The translations under genes were made by a program, and so were the position numbers. From contig CAMDKJ010000129.1 in assembly GCA_945900705.1 (NCBI GenBank), positions 1 through 5,484 of the forward strand: a stretch of 5,484 nt of DNA, given 5' to 3'. The DNA comes from Bifidobacterium breve (GTDB taxonomy: Bacteria > Actinomycetota > Actinomycetes > S36-B12). Shown in pieces: positions 1-4,543 of the stretch; position 1 is the stretch's first letter; every line of letters starts with the position of its first letter. The notes under the pieces were generated by a model. It made no database searches. It was not told the DNA's origin and saw only the letters and a program-made list of their open reading frames with translations.

Positions 1-975
1 GACATGGTCGACGCATTCCTGCGCCGATTCAACGTGCCCGATGATGTGCCTATTGAGGCCAAGATGGTCACCAACGCCATCCGGTCTGCACAGTCGCAGG
101 TGGAGGCGCAGAACTTTGAAATCCGCAAGGATGTCTTGAAGTACGACGATGTGCTAAATCGCCAGCGGTTGGTTATCTATGACGAGCGTCGCCGGGTGCT
201 CGACGGCGAAGATATCGAAGATCAGGTGCGCGACTTCATCAGCGACACCGTAGTGGGGTACGTGCGTGCGGCAACAGCCGACGGATATCCCGAGGACTGG
301 GATCTTGATCAACTGTGGACTGCGCTCAAGCAGCTCTACCCGGTTGAGGCCACGATCACCGAACTTGAGCAGGCATCAGGTGGTGACCGATCCGGGCTCA
401 GCCAGGATTACTTGGCGGCCGAACTCAAAGACGATGCCCAGCACGCGTATGACATCCGCGAGGAAAGCCTCGGTGACGAAGTCGCCCGTGAGCTTGAGCG
501 GCGCGTTATTTTGTCAGTGCTTGACCGCAAATGGCGCGAGCATCTCTATGAGATGGATTATCTCCGCGATGGCATTGGCCTACGCGCGATGGCGCAGCGC
601 GATCCACTCATTGAATACCAGCGCGAAGGCTTTGACCTTTTCAACGCGATGATGGATGGCATCAAAGAGGAAACCGTTGGCTATTTATTCAATGTCGAAG
701 TTCAGGCTGCTGCCCCGGCACCGGTGGGAGAAGAGCCCGAGTCAGTAATCGGCGAGGTGATCGCGGTAGCGGCCGCGCCCAAGGCGCCACTGCTGGCTAA
801 GGGGCTGGCGCCGAGTCGACCAGCCCACATGGAGTACTCCGCACCGAGTGAGTCAGGTGGCGTAGTGCATGGCGCCATGGAAGTTGACGAAGATGGGATT
901 GTTGAAATCGATCCCGATGCCACTAGGGCTGATCGGCGCCGCGCTGAGCGGTCCCGCCGCAAGGGCGGGCGCTAA
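1..975 (+). CDS. secA: Preprotein translocase ATPase SecA, C-terminal part (5' end outside window)
   Basis: SecA is the cytoplasmic ATPase motor that pushes unfolded preproteins through the SecYEG channel. The reading frame is open from base 1 and stops with TAA at 973-975, so about 324 C-terminal residues are present and the start and both nucleotide-binding folds lie upstream. Visible landmarks are the helical scaffold start (FEIRKDVLKYDDVLNRQR, nt about 115-170) and the two-helix finger (LDRKWREHLYEMDYLRDG followed by LRAMAQRDP, nt about 520-610). The finger and the following QREGFDLFNAMMDGIKEE stretch closely resemble mycobacterial SecA1. The tail after nt 700 is Ala/Pro-rich and ends in a basic Arg/Lys cluster (RADRRRAERSRRKGGR). 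It has no CxCx8C[HC] zinc motif, as in M. tuberculosis SecA1 from memory. The next gene is convergent, so secA is the last gene of its transcript here. Identification is very firm; SecA1 versus SecA2 is inferred from resemblance. Confidence 0.97.
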   Translation, partial: DMVDAFLRRFNVPDDVPIEAKMVTNAIRSAQSQVEAQNFEIRKDVLKYDDVLNRQRLVIYDERRRVLDGEDIEDQVRDFISDTVVGYVRAATADGYPEDWDLDQLWTALKQLYPVEATITELEQASGGDRSGLSQDYLAAELKDDAQHAYDIREESLGDEVARELERRVILSVLDRKWREHLYEMDYLRDGIGLRAMAQRDPLIEYQREGFDLFNAMMDGIKEETVGYLFNVEVQAAAPAPVGEEPESVIGEVIAVAAAPKAPLLAKGLAPSRPAHMEYSAPSESGGVVHGAMEVDEDGIVEIDPDATRADRRRAERSRRKGGR

Positions 976-976
976 C

Positions 977-1001
977 TGCACCTTGAGCGAGCCCTGGTGC
1001 A
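977..1001. terminator. Candidate bidirectional hairpin between secA and the Rv3235-like gene
   Basis: TGCACC (977-982) and GGTGCA (996-1001) form a perfect 6-bp stem around a 13-base loop. It starts one base after the secA stop codon and ends one base before the stop of the convergent gene, so it fills the 26-bp gap. There is no T-run on either side, so it is not a classical intrinsic terminator. Actinobacterial terminators often lack the U-tract, which makes a shared terminator reasonable, but the stem is short. Confidence 0.35.
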
Positions 1002-1514
1002 TCAGCCAAGGTTGACGGCCGTGATCAGCCAGCGGTCGCCAATGTATTCAAAGCGCATCGCGATGGCGCGCGCCCGATCGCTGCCAACCAAAACGGCAGA
1101 GGTCTCGGCGATGCCGTCAACAATGTGACAGATTCGAATAGATCGGACTTGTTTAAGGGTGCGCATGGCAGCTTGGGTCCCTGCGGTTCGGGAGCTGGGG
1201 TGACGGCGAATAGCGGCACCGCGTTCTGCGAGGTGGGCTAATTGGCGCCGTTCAACCCAGCGGGTGAGCTGGCCGGCCGGGCGATCACCGATCCCCACCT
1301 CACCGACCGCACGTGCCATGCGGGCCACCCAGGCGATGGGCGGGGCATTGTTTGGTACCTGATCGTTGGGCCCCGAGTCAGATGAGCCGGCCGGCGCGGT
1401 TGCGACCAGGTGTAAGTGCCGACGTGCTGTTGGCACCGCATCGACTCCTGGTGCCACCTGCCAGGTCAATGGCAGGGGCAGTTGGGCGATAGGGGCGAGT
1501 TCTTGGACGGTCAC
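1002..1514 (-). CDS. Rv3235-family (DUF6459-like) protein
   Basis: This is a 170-residue cytoplasmic-looking protein without a signal peptide or membrane segment. The first 60 residues are low-complexity and Pro/Ala-rich. The remainder has the features I associate with the actinobacterial Rv3235 family: an Ala-rich helix with a VGEVGIGDRPAGQLTRWV stretch (about residues 70-87), and a C-terminal beta-rich part ending in RAIAMRFEYIGDRWLITAVNLG-like strands, typical of a family that closes with a Trp-containing strand and a short hydrophobic end. The function of the family is unknown to me. It starts with GTG at 1514-1512, supported by AAGGAG seven bases upstream. It is convergent with secA and divergent from the gene at 1804. 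The family commonly sits near secA in actinobacteria, and Rv3235 lies a few genes from secA1 in M. tuberculosis. Assignment is by recalled family pattern, not alignment. Confidence 0.82.
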   Translation of the reverse strand: MTVQELAPIAQLPLPLTWQVAPGVDAVPTARRHLHLVATAPAGSSDSGPNDQVPNNAPPIAWVARMARAVGEVGIGDRPAGQLTRWVERRQLAHLAERGAAIRRHPSSRTAGTQAAMRTLKQVRSIRICHIVDGIAETSAVLVGSDRARAIAMRFEYIGDRWLITAVNLG

Positions 1515-1521
1515 GGTCGTT

Positions 1522-1527
1522 CTCCTT
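1522..1527 (-). promoter_or_regulatory. Ribosome binding site of the Rv3235-like gene
   Basis: The minus strand reads AAGGAG followed by a 7-base spacer and GTG at 1514-1512. This strong Shine-Dalgarno sequence decides in favour of the GTG start, since no ATG is suitably placed. Confidence 0.8.
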
Positions 1528-1615
1528 AGTTGGTGTTAACTGGAGGACGGCCGCGGTCGGGGGGTCGCGGGAGTCTTTAGACCCGGTTGCTTGGGCCAGA
1601 TTATTTACTTGTCGG

Positions 1616-1640
1616 TTTGCCTGCGTTTGCGTGTATTTGC
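1616..1640. repeat. Three TTTGC direct repeats at exact 10-bp spacing
   Basis: TTTGC occurs at 1616-1620, 1626-1630 and 1636-1640, all in the same orientation and one helical turn apart. No further copy occurs 10 bp to either side. Helically phased direct repeats are typical of sites for proteins that bind head to tail along one DNA face, such as Xis and BldC-type winged-helix proteins. An excisionase-type HTH protein is encoded about 700 bp away (2309-2548), so binding by that protein is a reasonable but untested guess. Confidence 0.5.
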
Positions 1641-1697
1641 TACTGAGGAGAGTTCTACGTCAACGGCCATGGACTGTCAATGGCACCTACCAAATCG

Positions 1698-1713
1698 CTG
1701 TGGATAACTTTCC
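1698..1713 (-). promoter_or_regulatory. DnaA box in a 16-bp repeated element, copy 1
   Basis: The plus strand reads CTGTGGATAACTTTCC. Bases 1699-1707 are the reverse complement of TTATCCACA, a perfect match to the bacterial DnaA-box consensus. The identical 16-mer recurs at 2598-2613, same orientation, exactly 900 bp downstream. Copy 1 lies about 105 bp upstream of the Sm-like gene and about 185 bp upstream of the Rv3235-like gene. DnaA can act as a transcription factor at such sites. Confidence 0.6.
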
Positions 1714-1724
1714 CGGGATTATCC
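1702..1724. repeat. Inverted repeat GGATAA / TTATCC overlapping the DnaA box
   Basis: GGATAA (1702-1707) and TTATCC (1719-1724) are perfect inverted copies separated by 11 bases. These contain the 8-bp palindrome TCCCGGGA (1711-1718), slightly off the centre of the larger repeat. The right arm continues as TTATCCGAA, which matches the DnaA-box consensus at 7 of 9 positions, so this could be a strong box facing a weak one. A dimeric repressor site is the alternative. Confidence 0.45.
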
Positions 1725-1743
1725 GAAGGTGAGCGAGAATCGT

Positions 1744-1749
1744 CATAAT
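1744..1749 (+). promoter_or_regulatory. Possible -10 element for the Sm-like gene
   Basis: CATAAT matches the TATAAT consensus at 5 of 6 positions and lies 54 bases before the TTG start, about 36 bp after the DnaA box. No good -35 hexamer is visible at 16-18 bp upstream; that spot is occupied by the right arm of the inverted repeat. An activator-dependent promoter would fit, but this is weak evidence. Confidence 0.35.
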
Positions 1750-1765
1750 CAAAGTGTGCCCCGGC

Positions 1766-1775
1766 GCAGCGCTGC
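1766..1775. repeat. 10-bp perfect palindrome GCAGCGCTGC
   Basis: This short GC-rich self-complementary sequence lies in the presumed 5' untranslated region of the gene at 1804, between the -10 candidate and the RBS. It could be an operator half-turn site or a small mRNA hairpin. A palindrome of this size can arise by chance in GC-rich DNA. Confidence 0.25.
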
Positions 1776-1791
1776 TCAAACCTAATAATTT

Positions 1792-1796
1792 GGAGG
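1792..1796 (+). promoter_or_regulatory. Ribosome binding site supporting a TTG start
   Basis: GGAGG is followed by a 7-base spacer and TTG at 1804-1806. The good spacing is what makes the rare TTG the preferred start; no in-frame ATG or GTG lies near enough to compete. Confidence 0.8.
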
Positions 1797-1803
1797 CTTT
1801 CAC

Positions 1804-2343
1804 TTGACTACCATTATCGATCCAGATCACCTACTGGCGCATGCGGCCGCTGGCTATCAATCTCGTTGTGATGCCGAAGTCATCGCCGAGGCGACCGGCT
1901 TGGTGGAGGTGGAGCAGGCCCGGGTACGGCTAGTCGACCGGCTGCTGGCGACAACAGGCCGGGTGGGTATCTCGGTGGCTGGGTTGCCGGTGATTTATGG
2001 GGCCGTGGTCGATGTGGGCGCTGACTTAATTGTCATCGCGGGCCCAGACGAGCAAGTGTGGGCACTTCGCAGCGCTGCGGTGATCGCCATATCGGGGCTG
2101 GCGGTGGGCCTACGTGATGAAGGCCCGGGCCCGGTAATCCCAGAGCTGACCTGGCCACGGTATCTACGGCAATTGGCCGGTTCTGGGGTTCGGGTGCATA
2201 CCGGTGATGGGGTTATTTATGTCGGTGAAATTGCGGGGGTTGGTGCTGATTTCTGTGATCTCACCGTACGTGGTGCTGGCCAAATTGGCCACGTTTCAAC
2301 TATTTCACTCACTGCGGTGATAGCGGTGCAGACTCATGGCTGA
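1804..2343 (+). CDS. Conserved actinobacterial hypothetical with two Sm-like (beta-barrel) repeats
   Basis: This 179-residue soluble protein has no membrane segment. Residues 1-50 look helical. They are followed by two similar beta-rich blocks. Block 1 (about 53-99) has GAVVDVGADLIVIA and ends AAVIAISGL. Block 2 (about 128-176) has GEIAGVGADFCDLTVRG and ends TAVIAVQ. The shared pattern, a Gly-rich turn, G-x-[VI]-x-x-V-G-A-D, a hydrophobic strand and a terminal AVIA[IV], resembles an Sm/LSM- or SH3-like barrel present twice. I recall similar proteins in many actinobacteria, sometimes misnamed Fis-family regulators, but know of no demonstrated function. It starts at TTG with GGAGG seven bases upstream. 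Its last 35 bp overlap the 3' end of the convergent HTH gene. A nucleic-acid-binding or scaffold role is inference from the fold guess only. Confidence 0.8.
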   Translation: MTTIIDPDHLLAHAAAGYQSRCDAEVIAEATGLVEVEQARVRLVDRLLATTGRVGISVAGLPVIYGAVVDVGADLIVIAGPDEQVWALRSAAVIAISGLAVGLRDEGPGPVIPELTWPRYLRQLAGSGVRVHTGDGVIYVGEIAGVGADFCDLTVRGAGQIGHVSTISLTAVIAVQTHG

Positions 2344-2548
2344 AGGGATGAGATTTAACAAAATCCTGGGTTACTTGATACATCCGCATGATGAAAGCTT
2401 CCAGTTCGGCGGCTTCGACCCGCCACTGACCCCGCCCGCCGATTTTGATTGCTGGTAATTCGCCGTTTCGCACCAACGCGTAAGTCTGCGCGGCCGAAAT
2501 ATTTAAGGCATCGGCGACATCGGCGAGGGTTAGAAAGCGGAGGGGCAT
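2309..2548 (-). CDS. Excisionase-family small HTH DNA-binding protein
   Basis: This 79-residue protein is almost entirely one MerR-like winged HTH of the excisionase/BldC type (helix_turn_helix, HTH_17 class). Residues 4-58 read RFLTLADVADALNIS, then AAQTYALVRNGELPAIKIGG, then RGQWRVEAAELEAFI. This gives helix 1, the recognition helix, the wing (GGRGQWRV) and a final helix. The Trp-Arg wing is typical of the actinobacterial family. ATG at 2548-2546 is the only sensible start, since the family begins just before RFLT, although no clear Shine-Dalgarno sequence precedes it (GAAAATTTGGCACC). The C-terminal 11 codons overlap the convergent Sm-like gene by 35 bp. It is divergent from the SAF gene, with a DnaA box and palindrome between them, so autoregulation and control of the SAF/CpaE operon are plausible. 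There is no integrase nearby, so a true excisionase role is unlikely. Confidence 0.87.
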   Translation of the reverse strand: MPLRFLTLADVADALNISAAQTYALVRNGELPAIKIGGRGQWRVEAAELEAFIMRMYQVTQDFVKSHPFSHESAPLSPQ

Positions 2549-2597
2549 GGGCCAATGGTGCCAAATTTTCCGCTGTCCGTAGTCGGCTAAATCCGGT

Positions 2598-2613
2598 CTG
2601 TGGATAACTTTCC
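2598..2613 (-). promoter_or_regulatory. DnaA box in a 16-bp repeated element, copy 2
   Basis: This is identical to 1698-1713 (CTGTGGATAACTTTCC), with the perfect DnaA box on the minus strand at 2607-2599. It lies about 50 bp upstream of the HTH start and 60-80 bp upstream of the SAF start, so it is placed to influence both divergent promoters. The flanking bases differ from copy 1, so the identity is confined to the element. Confidence 0.6.
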
Positions 2614-2622
2614 GCTGACTTT

Positions 2623-2642
2623 CTAGTTTCGAGTGAAACTAG
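2623..2642. promoter_or_regulatory. Perfect 8+8 bp palindrome, candidate operator
   Basis: CTAGTTTC (2623-2630) and GAAACTAG (2635-2642) are exact inverted copies around GAGT. No T-run follows and no gene ends here, so it is unlikely to be a terminator. It begins 9 bp after the DnaA element, and its left arm covers the spot where the -35 of a rightward promoter would fall if CATATT at 2648-2653 is the -10. That is a typical repressor position in the HTH/SAF divergent region. The binding protein is unknown; the adjacent small HTH protein is one candidate, though its class more often uses direct repeats. Confidence 0.55.
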
Positions 2643-2647
2643 TGCCA

Positions 2648-2653
2648 CATATT
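2648..2653 (+). promoter_or_regulatory. Possible -10 element for the SAF/CpaE operon
   Basis: CATATT matches TATAAT at 4 of 6 positions and would start transcription near 2660, giving a very short leader before the preferred starts at 2673 or 2679. No consensus -35 is visible because that region is the palindrome. This is weak on its own. Confidence 0.25.
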
Positions 2654-2662
2654 TTCAATGCT

Positions 2663-2669
2663 GGGGGAG
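2663..2669 (+). promoter_or_regulatory. Ribosome binding site of the SAF gene (start ambiguous)
   Basis: GGGGGAG lies 3 bases before ATG at 2673 and 9 bases before the in-frame GTG at 2679. The ATG at 2658 has no upstream Shine-Dalgarno sequence, and the site lies downstream of it, arguing for one of the two later starts. Confidence 0.55.
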
Positions 2670-2672
2670 CAA

Positions 2673-3320
2673 ATGGCAGTGCTTACGAGTCAACTTACAA
2701 GTCAAGTACCAGCGAAACGGTTACGAATCGTGCGCTGGCGTGATCTTCGCCTTTGGGTGGGCCTGGCCATCATGGTGGTGGCGATGTTTGCCGGGGCCTT
2801 CCTGCTCTCGCGTGGTGAGCAGACAACCACCGTCTGGCGCGCAAGCAGCGATTTATCCATTGGTTCGGTACCGATGGCCACCCCCGTAACCGTGGCACTT
2901 GGTGAAGCCCAGGGCCAATACCTACCGGCCGGTGAGCCGCTGACCGGGCAACTACGTTGGCCCGTTGCGGCTGGTGATCTGATCCCCCGTGGCGCCCTTG
3001 GCTACGCGCCGTTACTTGATGCGCGCTTAGTGACACTTCCGGTTGACCCATTGCATGCCCCGGTGAACTTAGCGACAGGAGATATTGTCGATATTTGGTC
3101 GACACCGGCTGAGGTTGCCGGTGGCATAGCCGCGAAGCCCGTTCTCGTGTTTTCGCGAGTAACAGTTGCTGAAGCTGCCGTTGATGCTGTCGGCATCGGT
3201 GGCGAAATCGCGGTTGTGGTCGAAGTACCCGCCGACGGTGCTGCCCGACTAGTTGCTGCGGCGCGTTCGGGTTTGATTGATTTGGTGGCGGTGCCGATCA
3301 CCAGCCAAACAGTATCGTGA
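2673..3320 (+). CDS. Membrane-anchored SAF-domain protein (CpaB/RcpC-like)
   Basis: This 215-residue protein has a positively charged N-terminus (KRLRIVRWRDLR), one membrane helix at about residues 27-46 (LWVGLAIMVVAMFAGAFLLS), and an extracytoplasmic part. Residues about 52-110 fit a SAF domain, including a VWRASSDLSIGS strand and a typical AAGDLIPRGAL turn; next come the RcpC-like strands LVTLPVD and GDIVDIWSTP (about 119-145). CpaB/RcpC proteins of Flp/Tad pilus systems share this layout, and SAF domains also occur in envelope proteins thought to bind glycans. ATG 2673 is preferred over ATG 2658 because of the GGGGGAG site; GTG 2679 is equally possible and changes only two residues. The stop overlaps the next start by 4 bp (GTGA), so the pair is translationally coupled. 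SAF assignment is fairly firm; a pilus role is inferred. Confidence 0.82.
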   Translation: MAVLTSQLTSQVPAKRLRIVRWRDLRLWVGLAIMVVAMFAGAFLLSRGEQTTTVWRASSDLSIGSVPMATPVTVALGEAQGQYLPAGEPLTGQLRWPVAAGDLIPRGALGYAPLLDARLVTLPVDPLHAPVNLATGDIVDIWSTPAEVAGGIAAKPVLVFSRVTVAEAAVDAVGIGGEIAVVVEVPADGAARLVAAARSGLIDLVAVPITSQTVS

Positions 3321-4543
3321 CGACGATCATTCTCGCGGCCGCGGGTTTTGCTGGCGAGAGTGCTTTAGTTGCGGGTGCGCCAGCAGCGGGTATTACTGTC
3401 GCCCGTCGATCACTGGATGCGGCAGATCTTCTCGCTGCAGCGGCGACCGACCCAAACATGCCAATTGTGTTGAACGGCCAGGTGCCGCGTATTAGCCCCG
3501 ATATTGTCGCGCGCCTATTAGGGGGCAAGCGAACCGTCATCGGGCTTTTTTCGGATGAAGCTGATTCGCATTTACTTCGAGTACTTGGCGTGAGTCGTGT
3601 GGTGCAAATCCAAGCTGCGGCTGATCTAACGATGCGAGCGGTTGCTGCTGAGATTTTGCACGGGGCAGCAGGGGTCTGGGATACCGGTAATTGGCAGCAC
3701 CAGATCCTTGATGCTGGCCAAGGGGCTTCGCCGCCACTTGGGCAAACTGTTGCGGTTTGGGGGCCCGCTGGCGCTCCGGGGCGAACCTCAATTGCTATTG
3801 CGCTAGCTGATGAATTCTCGCGTGAGGGGTCTCGTACTTGCCTCGTTGATGCCGATACTTATGCGCCGGCGATCTGTTTCAACCTGGGCATTATCGAAGA
3901 CTCTAATGGGATTGTGGTTGCCTGCCGCAATGCCGATAATGGCACTCTAAATAGTCGTTCACTGCAGTTAAGTGCCAGCGTGCTGCGCGGTCAATTGCAG
4001 GTCTTGGGGGGTATTCCGCGCACTGAGCGTTGGCCCGATCTGCGACACAGTGCACTGACTTCAATTTGGGATATCGCTCGGGCCACCTTCGCTAAAACAG
4101 TTATTGATGTTGGTCCATGTATTGAAGACGAAGGTGGGGTCGTGCAGCATGGTGGTGGCACCTTGTTATCTTCTCGGCGAAATGCTGCAGCGGTCACCGG
4201 GCTAACTGCGGCTGATGTAGTGGTTGCTGTCACCCGCGATGATCCACTGGCGATTAGCCGCCTTATTGCGCAACTGCCAACGGTAAACCAGCTTGGAGCT
4301 AACGCTCCGGTCGTGGTGGCACTAATTCGATCTGGGGATCGCCGTAGCGGCAGTTCAGCAATAGCCGCCTTGCAAGATGGCGGCATCAACCTGCCGGTGG
4401 TGGCAATCCCATTTGACGCCGGTGGCTATCGAAATGCGGTGGCGCAGGGTGCACTCCTTTCGGAGGTTGCACCGAGATCGCCCGCCCTGAAAGGCGTCAA
4501 GGCACTAAGTAAGGCACTTGCTACGGCGATGGCAGGACGATGA
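3317..4543 (+). CDS. CpaE/TadZ-like atypical ParA-superfamily ATPase
   Basis: This is a 408-residue cytoplasmic protein. Residues 1-115 look like a degenerate receiver domain: alternating strands and helices, with VLNGQVPRI (50-58) where a receiver would carry its phosphorylatable Asp. Residues 144-405 are a MinD/ParA-type domain. The P-loop is VWGPAGAPGRTS (147-158), with the usual Lys replaced by Arg156 and the MinD signature Lys by Ala151. Walker A' is CLVDADTYAP (Asp178, Asp180) and the Walker B strand is TVIDVGP (Asp264). I recall GAPGRT P-loops in many actinobacterial homologues, so the change looks family-wide rather than a defect. CpaE/TadZ proteins position Tad secretion machinery at the cell pole. 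GTG at 3317 overlaps the SAF stop and has no Shine-Dalgarno sequence of its own, so translation is coupled. The last 23 bp overlap the convergent transpeptidase gene. No TadA/B/C follows, which is unusual for a Tad locus. Confidence 0.85.
   Translation: MTTIILAAAGFAGESALVAGAPAAGITVARRSLDAADLLAAAATDPNMPIVLNGQVPRISPDIVARLLGGKRTVIGLFSDEADSHLLRVLGVSRVVQIQAAADLTMRAVAAEILHGAAGVWDTGNWQHQILDAGQGASPPLGQTVAVWGPAGAPGRTSIAIALADEFSREGSRTCLVDADTYAPAICFNLGIIEDSNGIVVACRNADNGTLNSRSLQLSASVLRGQLQVLGGIPRTERWPDLRHSALTSIWDIARATFAKTVIDVGPCIEDEGGVVQHGGGTLLSSRRNAAAVTGLTAADVVVAVTRDDPLAISRLIAQLPTVNQLGANAPVVVALIRSGDRRSGSSAIAALQDGGINLPVVAIPFDAGGYRNAVAQGALLSEVAPRSPALKGVKALSKALATAMAGR

Larger units (their letters stand above)
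1515..1803. other. Divergent intergenic region (289 bp) with several candidate control elements
   Basis: This gap separates the leftward Rv3235-like gene from the rightward Sm-like gene, so it must hold at least two promoters. I see no convincing coding frame in it. From left to right it contains the leftward RBS, a GC-rich stretch (1541-1572), an AT-richer stretch (1600-1640) with three phased TTTGC repeats, a perfect DnaA box with an opposing half-site (1698-1724), a CATAAT hexamer (1744-1749), a 10-bp palindrome (1766-1775) and a GGAGG RBS before a TTG start. Confidence 0.75.

Noticed and set aside
702..962. Open frame opposite the secA tail on the minus strand
   Set aside because: Low-complexity Ser/Ala-rich translation, fully inside the conserved secA frame, no RBS or family resemblance; a shadow frame of GC-rich DNA.
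2309..2548. Phage or integrative-element excisionase
   Set aside because: No integrase, attachment-site repeats, tRNA gene or other phage gene in the window; the protein belongs to a broad small-HTH class common in actinobacterial chromosomes.
1698..2613. Chromosomal replication origin suggested by two perfect DnaA boxes
   Set aside because: Only two strong boxes 900 bp apart, no clear AT-rich unwinding region, no dnaA, dnaN, parAB or rpmH neighbours; the ATPase here is CpaE-like, not a ParA with a ParB partner.
2355..2648. 97-codon minus-strand frame overlapping the HTH gene
   Set aside because: The translation is Arg-rich with no family pattern and shares the region with the clearly conserved HTH frame; it also spans the DnaA box and palindrome.
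2658..2672. ATG at 2658 as the start of the SAF gene
   Set aside because: No Shine-Dalgarno sequence precedes it, and the only good one lies downstream at 2663-2669. Leaderless initiation here cannot be fully excluded.
3991..4389. 132-codon minus-strand frame opposite the CpaE-like gene
   Set aside because: It lies entirely within a well-supported gene, gives a Ser/Arg/Thr-rich sequence without recognisable motifs, and reflects codon bias of the real strand.
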